Shown: in pieces, positions 28,077 to 36,942 of the stretch | How the letters are laid out: each line of letters begins with the position of its first letter | Numbering within the stretch: position 1 is the stretch's first letter | From: Thermodesulfovibrio yellowstonii DSM 11347 | Lineage (GTDB): Bacteria; Nitrospirota; Thermodesulfovibrionia; Thermodesulfovibrionales; Thermodesulfovibrionaceae | Length of the DNA: 64,000 nucleotides | Assembly: GCF_000020985.1 (NCBI RefSeq) | Contig: NC_011296.1 | Coordinates: forward strand, 982,001 to 1,046,000 | Reading direction: 5' to 3' | The notes under the pieces: generated by a model | The model's input: only the letters and a program-made list of their open reading frames with translations | Database searches by the model: none | Told to the model about the DNA's origin: nothing | Program-made: the position numbers and the translations under genes

Positions 28077-30681
28077 TATTTTTTTAATCTTATTTAATGT
28101 TGCTTACGCAGAAGAGATTATAAAAAAAATTGAAATTGAAGGTTTAAAATCTATATCAAAAGAAGAGTTCCTTTATCTTTTCGGAATAAAAGAAAATGAA
28201 CCCTTTACTCAGGATCAAATAACTCAGGGAATCAAAAGAGTTTTTTTAAAAAATTTATTTGATGATATCATTGTTGAGCATAAAGAGCAAATAATAAAAA
28301 TTTTAATTAAAGAAAAAATCGTGATCAATAAAATAGAAATACAAGGTAATGAACATTTTTCAGAGAGCTTTTTTAGAAAACTACTTACTTTCAAAAAAGG
28401 TGATAGATTAAAAGAACTGGAGATTAAAAAAACAAAGGATAACATAGAAAAAGAACTCAAAAAACATGGATTTACAAACTCCAGTGTCCAGATAAATAAA
28501 AACTTTAATGAAAACCATGTCAATATAGTAATTTATATACATGAAGGGGAACCTTTGAAAATAAAAAATATAAAATGGGAAGGATATTTTGAAGATTACA
28601 TTACAAATTTTCTCTCTTTGAATGTTGGAGAACCTTTTGATGAAGTGTTACTTGAAGATTTTATTAATAAAGTAAAAAAATACTTTACTAAACAAGGGTT
28701 AATTGGCTCAGACATTACATATTCCTTTAAAGATGGAGAACTCATTTTAAAAATTAAAGAAGGTAAAAAACTAAATATAGAATTTAAAGGAGTTAATTCT
28801 TTAAATGAAAAAGACTTAAAAGATATAACAATAGCTCATTTTCAGGATAAAATAAATGAGAACATTATAAAAGATAGTATAAATAGTTTAATCACTTTTT
28901 ATAAAATAAACGGCTTTCTTGAAATAAAAGTCATTCCTCTTATAGAAGAATCAGAAAAGGAATGGAAAATAACATACTTTATAAATGAAGGTGACAGGAA
29001 GTTTATTGAAAAAATTGGAATAGACACAGAATTTCCTAAAGAAGAATTGAAAAATATTCTTGTAAACAAAGAAGGGTTACCATTTAATCCAGAAGAGTTA
29101 GATAATGATAGACAGAGAATAGAAGAATATCTTAAAACAAAAGGATATTTTTATGCTAAAGTGTTTCCTCCTCAACTAAAAGATGAAGATAACAAAATAA
29201 ACATTTTATTTAAAATTCAAGAAGGTAAGCAAGTTAAAATAAAACTAATAAATATTGAAGTAAAAGATAATTTATTAAAATCAGAAGTATCAGAAGTATT
29301 AAAAACATATAAAGATTATCCATTTAGCGAGACAATTTTTCTTGAAATAAAAAGAAAAATCAGAGAAATATATATCAAAAATGGATATTCTGATGTGTAT
29401 ATTGAAGGGAAGTATGAAATTAAAGAAGCTGATGCATATATAAATTTTAAAATTGACGCAGGTAATAAAAAATATTTTGGTAAATCAATTATTCTTGGTA
29501 ACGAAAAAACAAAAACTAAATTTATTTATAAAAGACTCCTACCAAAAGAAGGCAAACCTTATAATCCATATACCTTAGAAGAAGAAAGACAGATGCTTTA
29601 TAAAACAGGACTTTTTTCACGAATAGAACTTCAACCTGAATCTAAGGATGAATCAATAGATTTAATTTATAACTTTGAAGAAATGCCAGCAGGAGCGTTT
29701 GAGTTTGGACTTGGATATGGAGAATATGAGAAAGCAAAAGGTTTTATAGACTTATCTTATATAAATCTCTTCGGTATGAATAAACAAATATTTTCAAGAA
29801 TTGAATTAAGTACTCTTGAAAATAGAGCTTACATAACCTATGTTGACCCTTGGTTATGGAAAGATCTGACATTTAAATCATCTTTGCTTTTTGAGAAAAT
29901 GGATGTTAAAAACATTGATACTAAAGATATTATTTATAAAATAAGGAGATATAATGCTTCTGCAGGTTTTGAAAAAAAGTTTTTTGAATCTTTTAAGGCT
30001 GAACTTCTTTATGAAGCAACTTATTCAAAAACATGGGATGTTATGCCTGAAGTCGTTATTTCTGATCAAGATATTGGAGAATTATTCATAAGTGGAATAA
30101 AAGCCTCATTAATTTATGATAACAGGGACAACCCTTTTGATCCAACAAAAGGATGGCTTGCTGGAGTTACATCAAAACTTAGCAATGAGTTCTTAGGTTC
30201 TGATATTAATTTTATAAAATCATCATTCTACATTAATAAATATACAGAAATAACAAAAGGACTGGTTTTAGCAACATCTTTGAGAGGAGGGTGGGCATGG
30301 CTTTATGGAGGTACAGACAATTTACCAATATCTGAAAGATATTTTCTTGGTGGAAGAGATACTGTCAGGGGTTATGCTCAAAATACACTCGGTCCAAAAC
30401 AGAATAATCAACCGACTGGTGGAAATGCTTTTTTTATGGGAAACTTTGAGTTTAGAACTTACTTAGGCAAAAACTTTTTTATAGTTAATTTTCTTGATTT
30501 TGGTAATGTATGGAAAAGGGTAGGAGATATAGATATTTCAAACCTTAAATATACCACAGGAGCTGGGTTAAGATATAAAACCCCTGTTGGTCCAATAAGA
30601 ATAGATTATGGATACAAATTAAATAGACAGGCAGGTGAATCACATGGTGAAATTCATTTTAGTATTGGTCATGCTTTTTAA
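28045..30681 (+). CDS. bamA: Omp85/BamA-family outer-membrane protein with about seven POTRA domains
   Basis: I place the start at the GTG at 28045, because GGAGGG lies seven bases upstream and the product then opens with a clean signal peptide ending in VAYA. The frame is open from 28024. The periplasmic part, to about residue 545, shows seven POTRA-like repeats, each ending in a G-E/D-G-like turn, where E. coli BamA has five and TamA three. The barrel follows, with the conserved ERYFLGGRDTVRGY motif and a final Phe. It inserts outer-membrane proteins or serves as the TamB partner. It is named bamA as the likeliest role, but could serve both. Confidence 0.85.
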   Translation: MQLSFVLSFISIFLILFNVAYAEEIIKKIEIEGLKSISKEEFLYLFGIKENEPFTQDQITQGIKRVFLKNLFDDIIVEHKEQIIKILIKEKIVINKIEIQGNEHFSESFFRKLLTFKKGDRLKELEIKKTKDNIEKELKKHGFTNSSVQINKNFNENHVNIVIYIHEGEPLKIKNIKWEGYFEDYITNFLSLNVGEPFDEVLLEDFINKVKKYFTKQGLIGSDITYSFKDGELILKIKEGKKLNIEFKGVNSLNEKDLKDITIAHFQDKINENIIKDSINSLITFYKINGFLEIKVIPLIEESEKEWKITYFINEGDRKFIEKIGIDTEFPKEELKNILVNKEGLPFNPEELDNDRQRIEEYLKTKGYFYAKVFPPQLKDEDNKINILFKIQEGKQVKIKLINIEVKDNLLKSEVSEVLKTYKDYPFSETIFLEIKRKIREIYIKNGYSDVYIEGKYEIKEADAYINFKIDAGNKKYFGKSIILGNEKTKTKFIYKRLLPKEGKPYNPYTLEEERQMLYKTGLFSRIELQPESKDESIDLIYNFEEMPAGAFEFGLGYGEYEKAKGFIDLSYINLFGMNKQIFSRIELSTLENRAYITYVDPWLWKDLTFKSSLLFEKMDVKNIDTKDIIYKIRRYNASAGFEKKFFESFKAELLYEATYSKTWDVMPEVVISDQDIGELFISGIKASLIYDNRDNPFDPTKGWLAGVTSKLSNEFLGSDINFIKSSFYINKYTEITKGLVLATSLRGGWAWLYGGTDNLPISERYFLGGRDTVRGYAQNTLGPKQNNQPTGGNAFFMGNFEFRTYLGKNFFIVNFLDFGNVWKRVGDIDISNLKYTTGAGLRYKTPVGPIRIDYGYKLNRQAGESHGEIHFSIGHAF

Positions 30682-31132
30682 TATAGTTGTTGTTTCATCA
30701 GTTTTTCCTGAAACTATAGATAGAGTAATTGCTTATGTAGATTCCAATGCAATAACACTCAGGGATTTTGAAAAAGTAGCTTCTAAGATGAAAGAAAAAA
30801 TCCCACAAATTAAAAATGAAGAAATATTAGAAACGATGATTAACAGGGTTCTTCTTCTTAGGAAAGCTAAGGAACTTTTTATTGAAGGGAAAGATGAGGA
30901 ATTGATTAATAACTATGTTGATTTAAAAATAAAATCAGGCATTATAATTCCAGAAAACAAAATAAGAGAATATTACGAAGAAAATAAAATTAAATTTAAA
31001 GATACACCCTATATATACATAAGAGATGAGATAGAAAAATATTTGTTTGAAAAAGAGTTTAATCAAAAACTTAAAGAATATATTGAAGAATTAAGACAGA
31101 ATACAGAGATTAAAATAATTTTTATACCTTAA
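30644..31132 (+). CDS. SurA-N-like periplasmic chaperone stub without PPIase domain
   Basis: A 162-residue protein with an N-terminal signal sequence (VKFILVLVMLFNIVVVSSVF). The following ETIDRVIAYVDSNAITLRDFEKV matches the start of the SurA chaperone domain, and LETMINRVLLLRKAKEL continues it. The parvulin domains of SurA are absent; the tail is a helical segment that would complete the chaperone fold. It likely escorts outer-membrane proteins to the BamA-like protein just upstream, whose 3' end it overlaps. ATG at 30644 is preferred because AGGTG lies six bases upstream; a GTG at 30635 is also in frame. Confidence 0.7.
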   Translation: MVKFILVLVMLFNIVVVSSVFPETIDRVIAYVDSNAITLRDFEKVASKMKEKIPQIKNEEILETMINRVLLLRKAKELFIEGKDEELINNYVDLKIKSGIIIPENKIREYYEENKIKFKDTPYIYIRDEIEKYLFEKEFNQKLKEYIEELRQNTEIKIIFIP

Positions 31133-31580
31133 ATTCATAAATAAGAGCTACTTCGTCACATTCTGGGAATTTTGGACATCTTATGCAATCACCCCAAATT
31201 TTTTGTGGAAGCTTTGATTTATCCAATTCCATAAATCCTGTTTTTTTAAAAAATTCTGGAATGTATGTCAAAACAAAAACTTTATTAACACCAAGTTTTT
31301 TAGCTTCATTAAGACATTTTTTAACAAGAAGACTTCCGATTCCCTTTTTCTGTGACTCTTTTTTTACAGCAAGAGATCTTATTTCAGCAAGGTCCTCCCA
31401 TAATATATGTAAAGCACATACTCCTTTTATTTCATTGTCCTGTTCAGCAATTAAAAAATCTCTAATATTTTCATAGAGTTCATTCAAAGAACGAGGAAGC
31501 ATTTCACCTTTTTTGGCAAATTCATTGATTAGTTTGTGGATCAATTTTATATCAGATACTGTTGCTTTTCTAATCTTCAA
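31122..31580 (-). CDS. GNAT N-acetyltransferase, short NAGS type (arginine pathway)
   Basis: A 152-residue GNAT enzyme. The acetyl-CoA binding motif is LAVKKESQKKGIGSLLVKKCL, with the R/Q-x-x-G-x-G/A pattern. The C-terminus LPQKIWGDCIRCPKFPECDEVAL is the signature of short N-acetylglutamate synthases (ArgA-like) that lack the kinase-like domain. It would acetylate glutamate as the first step of arginine synthesis; argG is elsewhere in this window. It overlaps korC by 11 bases and the SurA-like gene tail-to-tail by 11. Confidence 0.8.
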   Translation of the reverse strand: MKIRKATVSDIKLIHKLINEFAKKGEMLPRSLNELYENIRDFLIAEQDNEIKGVCALHILWEDLAEIRSLAVKKESQKKGIGSLLVKKCLNEAKKLGVNKVFVLTYIPEFFKKTGFMELDKSKLPQKIWGDCIRCPKFPECDEVALIYEFKV

Positions 31581-32109
31581 TAATGGAAAAACCTCTTAAT
31601 ATAAGATTTTTATTTATTTCAATCATTGTTTTTCTTTTGGCAGGAATTATTTCTTCAATGGTTTCAATGATTTTTTCAATGTTTAGTATTTTAGATATTT
31701 TTATAAAAGCTCCAAGAAGAATCATATTAGCAAGTTTTGGATTTGCAATTAAAGAGGCTTCCTTAGAAGCTTCAATCGGATACACATTAATATTATTCTG
31801 ATATTTAGAATCTTTTATTATTGACGCATCATAAATAAGACAACCATTTTTTGCCACTCTATTAATAAATTTATTATAAGAAGCTTCATTCAAAACTATA
31901 AGATAATCAGCATTTTTGACTATTGGTGAACCTATAAGCTCATCAGAAATAACAACTATACAATTAGCTGTTCCTCCGCGCATTTCTGCACCATATGAAG
32001 GAAACCATGTTACTTCTTTATTTTCCTTCATAGCAGCATGGGCAATGACCTTGCCTAAAAAAAGAATCCCTTGTCCACCAGAACCTGCTATTATTATGCG
32101 TTGCTCCAT
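31570..32109 (-). CDS. korC: 2-oxoacid:ferredoxin oxidoreductase, gamma subunit
   Basis: A 179-residue protein of the pyruvate/ketoisovalerate oxidoreductase gamma family. Its signature is RIIIAGSGGQGILFLGKVIAHAA at the N-terminus (residues 4-26), followed by the typical WFPSYGAEMRGGTANC stretch. It is part of a complex that makes acyl-CoA from a 2-oxoacid with ferredoxin reduction. It overlaps korB by 16 bases. Substrate assignment to 2-oxoglutarate rests on resemblance to KorC and the neighbouring KorB; 2-oxoisovalerate cannot be excluded. No alpha subunit gene lies in this operon. Confidence 0.88.
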   Translation of the reverse strand: MEQRIIIAGSGGQGILFLGKVIAHAAMKENKEVTWFPSYGAEMRGGTANCIVVISDELIGSPIVKNADYLIVLNEASYNKFINRVAKNGCLIYDASIIKDSKYQNNINVYPIEASKEASLIANPKLANMILLGAFIKISKILNIEKIIETIEEIIPAKRKTMIEINKNLILRGFSIIED

Positions 32110-32840
32110 TTATCCTTAAATATTCCTAATTTAAATTCATTCATCATATTTTCTCTAAGCCATTTTAAAGCTTCTTCAGGTGACATACCCCAATCAGTAG
32201 GGCAGGGTGAAAGCATCTCAACAAGGCTAAATCCTTTTCCTTCAATCTGATATTTAAAAGCTTTTTCAATATATTTTTTAGCCATAACAATATTTTTATA
32301 ACTGTCAAGAGCTCCTCTCGCGACAAAAGCTGTGCCTTCAAGGACAGCAAGAAGTTCTGATACATGAATTGGATATCCTGCAACCTTAGGATCTCTACCC
32401 AATGGAGTGGTTGTAGTTTTTTGTCCTTTAAGAGTTGTAGGAGCCATTTGTCCGCCTGTCATTCCATAGTTTGCATTATTTATAAAAAATATTGTTATAT
32501 TCTCTCCACGATTAGCAGCATGAATTATTTCAGCAGTTCCAATTGCAGCAAGATCGCCGTCTCCTTGGTAGGCAAATATCACTTTATCAGGACATGCTCT
32601 TTTCATGCCAGTTGCTGCTGCTGGCGGTCTTCCATGAGGAATTTCAAGTATATCTATATCAAAATAGTCATAGGCAAAGACAGCACATCCAACTGGTGCT
32701 ATTCCAATTGTTATCTCTTTTATTCTGAGTTTATCAATAACTTCTGCAATAAGTCTGTGAGCAATACTATGTCCGCAACCAGGGCAGTATCTAAAAGGAA
32801 CATTTTTTAGTGATTCAGGTCTTGAAAAGATTTTTTTCAT
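32094..32840 (-). CDS. korB: 2-oxoacid:ferredoxin oxidoreductase, beta subunit (TPP-binding)
   Basis: The 248-residue catalytic subunit binds thiamine pyrophosphate and a [4Fe-4S] cluster. FRYCPGCGHSIAHRL near the N-terminus supplies two cluster cysteines. PVGCAVFAYD supplies another. The TPP motif is GDGDLAAIGTAEIIHAANR through NNANYGMTGGQ. In anaerobes this activity runs the 2-oxoglutarate synthase step of a reductive or incomplete TCA cycle. The ATG overlaps the ppx stop (ATGA). The usual korA upstream neighbour is absent; ppx and proS lie there instead. Confidence 0.9.
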   Translation of the reverse strand: MKKIFSRPESLKNVPFRYCPGCGHSIAHRLIAEVIDKLRIKEITIGIAPVGCAVFAYDYFDIDILEIPHGRPPAAATGMKRACPDKVIFAYQGDGDLAAIGTAEIIHAANRGENITIFFINNANYGMTGGQMAPTTLKGQKTTTTPLGRDPKVAGYPIHVSELLAVLEGTAFVARGALDSYKNIVMAKKYIEKAFKYQIEGKGFSLVEMLSPCPTDWGMSPEEALKWLRENMMNEFKLGIFKDKWSNA

Positions 32841-33772
32841 AACAAATCATTATAGCAGAAATTCTTATATTTTTTCATTATTCCCTCAAGAATTCCATTT
32901 TCACTTATGATCACTTTATCTATATTCAAATATTCTATAATTTGTCTTAAAATAAGCAATCCAGAACATATTATGTCTGCTCTATTAGATGGTATTCCTT
33001 TAATTTTTTTTCGTTCTTCCAGAGAAATAGATAGTAATTTTTTAAGTATTTCTTTAATTTTATCAGTACCAATTTCGCTCATATGAGTTTTTTCAGGGCA
33101 ATAGTTAGATAATTCCATATTAATCATACCAAGAGTTGAAGCTGTTCCACCTATTGCTATAAACTTGTCACTTTTTATTTTGGGTAAAGATTTTTCTATT
33201 TCTTTTTTTATGAATTCTTCCGCTTTAGATATAGATTCGTGAGAATAGGGGTCTATATTTAAAAATTTCTCTTTGATTTTTAATGCGCCTAAAAGTAAAG
33301 AGCCACTATTAACACTTTGCTTTTTCCAGTAAACCCATTCTGTACTTCCTCCTCCTATATCAAGTAGAAAAATAGAATCTTCTTTGTTAAATTTTTCATC
33401 CATAACTCCACATAGAGTATAATATGCCTCTTCTTTTCCGGAAATTATATGGATATTAATTCCCATGAGTTTTTTTATAGTTTCACAAAAATCTTTACTA
33501 TTTTTTGCTTCTCTTAAAGCGCTTGTTCCAATGGCAATAATGCACGAAACATTGAATTTTTCAGATATTTTTTTGAATTTTTTTAAAGTATTAATTGATT
33601 TTTTTGATGATTCAGCTGAAAGAAGTCCACTTTTAATAATATTCTTGCCCAGACGAGTTACTACTCTATCAGAATAAAGCTTATTAATTTTATTTTCTTT
33701 TAAATTTCCTATTAACAGTCTTAAAGTATTACTTCCAATATCTATAACTGCAATATTTTCAATATGTTTCAT
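32837..33772 (-). CDS. Ppx/GppA-family exopolyphosphatase
   Basis: A 311-residue protein of the ASKHA fold. The phosphate motifs are seen in VIDIGSNTLRLLIG (residues 10-23) and FLLDIGGGSTEW (near 139-150), and the helix region contains AIGGTASTLGMI. These enzymes cleave polyphosphate or convert pppGpp to ppGpp. It corresponds to the short form that has only the two-domain ASKHA core and lacks the C-terminal HD-like domain of Ppx. It overlaps proS by 14 bases and korB by four bases, so it is in one operon. Confidence 0.87.
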   Translation of the reverse strand: MKHIENIAVIDIGSNTLRLLIGNLKENKINKLYSDRVVTRLGKNIIKSGLLSAESSKKSINTLKKFKKISEKFNVSCIIAIGTSALREAKNSKDFCETIKKLMGINIHIISGKEEAYYTLCGVMDEKFNKEDSIFLLDIGGGSTEWVYWKKQSVNSGSLLLGALKIKEKFLNIDPYSHESISKAEEFIKKEIEKSLPKIKSDKFIAIGGTASTLGMINMELSNYCPEKTHMSEIGTDKIKEILKKLLSISLEERKKIKGIPSNRADIICSGLLILRQIIEYLNIDKVIISENGILEGIMKKYKNFCYNDLL

Positions 33773-35474
33773 AATAGCTGTTGACTATTTCAACAACTGC
33801 TTTATTCACAGAAACTTTTTTAGTTTCTTTTGTCCTTCTTTTTTTGATTTCCACTTTATTTTCTTTCAATCCCTTTTTTCCTATTACAATTTGAATCGGT
33901 ATTCCGATTAAATCAGCATCTTTAAATTTAACTCCTGGTCGTTCATCTCTATCATCAATTAAAACTTCCATATGTCTGTCTGCAAAACTATTATATATTT
34001 CAGTAACTTTTTCATATAATTCTTCTGCTATACTAACGGTTTTTTCATCATCCATATTGAGAGGAATAATCTCAATGTCAAAAGGAGATATGCTTTTAGG
34101 CCATATTATTCCATCACTGTCATGATTCTGTTCTATTGCAGCTGCAGCAACCCTTGCTGGTCCTATTCCGTAACTTCCCATGATAATTGGTTTTTCCTTT
34201 CCATCTTTATCTAAAAAATAAGCATGCAAAGGCTCAGTATATTTTGTGCCAAGTTTAAAGATATTTCCAACTTCAATTGCTTTCTCAATTTTTAAAGAGT
34301 TGCCACATTTAGGACATCTGTCTTCTTCTTTAACTCTTCTTATATCCGCCCATTGAGCATCAAAGTGAATCCCTGGAATAATTCCCTGTAGATGATAATT
34401 CTTTTTATTTGCTCCTGAAATATAGGAAATTTCCTTTTGAATTGAAAAATCTGCTATTTTTTTGATTTTATGTCCTACAGGTCCGACAAATCCAAGTTCT
34501 ACACCAAGTATTTCTAATGCCTGTTCTGATGTGGCAAAGCTGAATTCTCCAATAATTCTTGCAAGCTTTTTTTCATTTAACTCTTGGTCTCCTCTAAGCA
34601 TAACCAATACAGGACCGTTTTTTTCAGATATAACTATAAGAGTTTTTATAAAATATTTTTCACTTAATCCTAAAAAATCCGATACTTCTTTTACTGACTT
34701 TTTCTCTGGAGTGTATATTTCTTTGTATTCAAAATTTAAAGAAGGTAGGGTAGGTAATTCAGATTTAGCTACTTCTATATTGGCAGAATATCCGCAGCTA
34801 TCACATAAAACAATTTCATCTTCACCAGCTGGAGTTGGAGCCATAAACTCATGAGATTCCATGTCACCCATTATTCCAGGATCTGATTCAACTTGATAGT
34901 ATTTTAACCCACATTTTGTAAAAATTCTATGATATGCTTCTGCATGAAGATTATAACTTTTATCCAGTCCTTCCCAGTCAATATCAAAACTGTAACTGTC
35001 CTTCATGATAAATTCTCTTGTCCTTAAAACACCCCCGCGCGGTCTTGCTTCATCTCTTAATTTTGTTTGAATTTGATACCATATTTGAGGTAGTTGTCTA
35101 TAGGACTTTATTTCTTTAGAAGCTATCCATGTCATAATTTCTTCATGAGTCATTCCAAGACACATATCTCTACCAGTTCTATCTTTGAGTCTGAACATTT
35201 CCTCTTTTATGGTATACCATCTACCTGTTTCTTGCCATATCTCTGCTGGATGGAGAATGGGCATTGAAATTTCTTGTGCACCAATTCGTTCCATTTCTTC
35301 TTTCAATATCATGTTTATTTTATTTAAAACACGCCAACCAAGTGGCAAAAAAATGAACAATCCTGCAGCAAGCTGCCTTACATATCCAGCCTTAAGCATT
35401 AAAATATGAGATATTGCATTGATTCCAGAAGGAATTTCTCTCATTGTAGGAATAAACAACTTAGAATATCTCAT
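33759..35474 (-). CDS. proS: Prolyl-tRNA synthetase, bacterial type
   Basis: A 571-residue class II aminoacyl-tRNA synthetase. Class II motifs 1 and 2 are seen around LPLGWRVLNKI and QIWYQIQTKLRDEARPRGGVLRTREF, motif 3 near GSYGIGPAR. The YbaK-like editing insertion that clears Ala-tRNA-Pro is present between motifs 2 and 3 (about 235-385). The anticodon-binding domain is at the C-terminus. The start is the ATG at 35474, five bases from GGAGG; a TTG at 35477 is in frame but too close to the ribosome site. The gene leads an operon with ppx, korB, korC and the NAGS-like gene. Confidence 0.95.
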   Translation of the reverse strand: MRYSKLFIPTMREIPSGINAISHILMLKAGYVRQLAAGLFIFLPLGWRVLNKINMILKEEMERIGAQEISMPILHPAEIWQETGRWYTIKEEMFRLKDRTGRDMCLGMTHEEIMTWIASKEIKSYRQLPQIWYQIQTKLRDEARPRGGVLRTREFIMKDSYSFDIDWEGLDKSYNLHAEAYHRIFTKCGLKYYQVESDPGIMGDMESHEFMAPTPAGEDEIVLCDSCGYSANIEVAKSELPTLPSLNFEYKEIYTPEKKSVKEVSDFLGLSEKYFIKTLIVISEKNGPVLVMLRGDQELNEKKLARIIGEFSFATSEQALEILGVELGFVGPVGHKIKKIADFSIQKEISYISGANKKNYHLQGIIPGIHFDAQWADIRRVKEEDRCPKCGNSLKIEKAIEVGNIFKLGTKYTEPLHAYFLDKDGKEKPIIMGSYGIGPARVAAAAIEQNHDSDGIIWPKSISPFDIEIIPLNMDDEKTVSIAEELYEKVTEIYNSFADRHMEVLIDDRDERPGVKFKDADLIGIPIQIVIGKKGLKENKVEIKKRRTKETKKVSVNKAVVEIVNSYYETY

Positions 35475-35718
35475 CAAATCCTCCCATACATTAAAGTAAT
35501 AAATAAGTATAGCACATTTTTAAAAACAACAACAGCATAAACCAGAATTTATCTACAAAATTATAAAATTTAACATAATATACATTATCAGACATAATTT
35601 CAATAATAAAAATTGTTGAAAAGTTGTCAGTATTTTTGTGTGAAAAATTCAAAAGTTAATAAATTTTTTGGAAAAATCTTAAATTGAGTATTAGTTAGGC
35701 AAATTGATTTTTTAGATG
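35475..35718. other. AT-rich intergenic region between mtaB and proS
   Basis: This stretch of about 240 bases is almost entirely A and T and holds no open frame worth calling. I see no T-box specifier pattern, although proS lies downstream. The only signal is the extended -10 element near its proS end. It also contains the 3' end region of the mtaB transcript, for which no clear terminator hairpin is visible. Confidence 0.6.
35506..35511 (-). promoter_or_regulatory. Candidate extended -10 promoter of proS
   Basis: On the minus strand TGC precedes TATACT (AGTATA on the plus strand), an extended -10 element. A weak TTGTTG-like -35 lies 15 bases further upstream. Transcription would start near 35499, about 25 bases before proS. 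Confidence 0.45.
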
Positions 35719-36942
35719 TTATCTATTCTTAATTAAACTTGTTAAAGCATATTCTCCTTTAATATTATTTACAATGACTTTAAAAATATTTCCAGCGACA
35801 AGTTTCTTATTATCAACAAAACATTTTATGTAATTATCAGAAGTTCCTGAGAAAAACCCATTTTTCTTATTTTCAATAATAACTTCAAGCTCAGAACCTA
35901 TAAATTTTTTAATATATTCTAATTTTTTTCTTTTCCCCACTTCTATCAAGCAGTCAGCTCTTTGTCTTTTTATATTCTCAGGAATTTGTTCAGTCATTTC
36001 GGATGCTTTTGTAAAAGGTCGTTTTGAATATGGAAAGACATGTAAATATGAAAAGCCTATCTTTTCAATTAGTTGCAATGTTCTTTTAAAATCATCTTCA
36101 GTCTCTGAAGGAAAACCTACCATAACATCAGTTCCAATTGAAATATCAGGATAAAGTTTAAAAATTTTTTCTATTATTTGACTAAATTGAAAAGCATCAT
36201 ATCGTCTATTCATTAACCCCAAAATTCTATCACTACCATGCTGAAGCGGAATATGAAGATGCTTACAAATTCTATTATCAGATATTATTTCAAGAAATTC
36301 CTGATCAATATGATTAATTTCAATAGAACTTAATCTTATTCTAAACCCAGAGGTTTCTTTAAGTATTGCTTTAAGAAGTTTATTTAAACTTATTTTATTC
36401 TCATAATCTATTCCATATAATCCTATGTTAATTCCGCTTAACACAACTTCTTTAATTCCAATTGATTGATAATCTTTTATTTCTTTCATAATTTGTTCAA
36501 TTTTATAACTTCTTGGTTTTCTTCTCAAATATGGAACAATGCAATAACTACAATACTGATTACATCCATCTTGAACCTTAATAATAGCTCTATGCCTTGA
36601 TATTTTTAAGGTGTCACTTTTATTTAAATTTTCAAAGTTATTGATTATACTGTCTTTTTCAAAATTTGAAAAAACTTTTAAATTTTCTGAATTTTCAATT
36701 CTACAAAGCTCTACATAGCAACCCGTAACAAAAGCTTTTTTACCAAGTTTTTTCGCTTTATTTATTATATGTCTTGACTGAACTTCTGCTTTGTGCGTAA
36801 CAGCACAGGTATTTATAATCCAAAGACTTGCTTCTTCTGGATTGCTGGTAACAACATATCCCTTAGTTGTCAAAAGTTTTTCCAATCTCTGAGCCTCTGC
36901 CTGATTAACTCTGCATCCATAAGTGATAAAACATACTTTCAT
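35719..36942 (-). CDS. mtaB: tRNA t6A37 methylthiotransferase MtaB
   Basis: A 407-residue radical-SAM methylthiotransferase. The UPF0004 domain has Cys10, Cys46 and Cys75 for the auxiliary cluster. The radical-SAM motif is CNQYCSYC, Cys127-x3-Cys131-x2-Cys134. A short TRAM-like RNA-binding tail follows (about residues 345-405). The N-terminal VCFITYGCRVNQAEAQRLE is typical of MtaB rather than MiaB, which starts with TFGCQMN. It converts t6A37 to ms2t6A37 in tRNAs reading ANN codons. Its ATG overlaps the miaB stop (ATGA). Confidence 0.93.
   Translation of the reverse strand: MKVCFITYGCRVNQAEAQRLEKLLTTKGYVVTSNPEEASLWIINTCAVTHKAEVQSRHIINKAKKLGKKAFVTGCYVELCRIENSENLKVFSNFEKDSIINNFENLNKSDTLKISRHRAIIKVQDGCNQYCSYCIVPYLRRKPRSYKIEQIMKEIKDYQSIGIKEVVLSGINIGLYGIDYENKISLNKLLKAILKETSGFRIRLSSIEINHIDQEFLEIISDNRICKHLHIPLQHGSDRILGLMNRRYDAFQFSQIIEKIFKLYPDISIGTDVMVGFPSETEDDFKRTLQLIEKIGFSYLHVFPYSKRPFTKASEMTEQIPENIKRQRADCLIEVGKRKKLEYIKKFIGSELEVIIENKKNGFFSGTSDNYIKCFVDNKKLVAGNIFKVIVNNIKGEYALTSLIKNR

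Noticed and set aside
35475-35718. T-box or riboswitch upstream of proS
   Set aside because: No specifier, no conserved T-box sequence and no terminator/antiterminator pair are visible.
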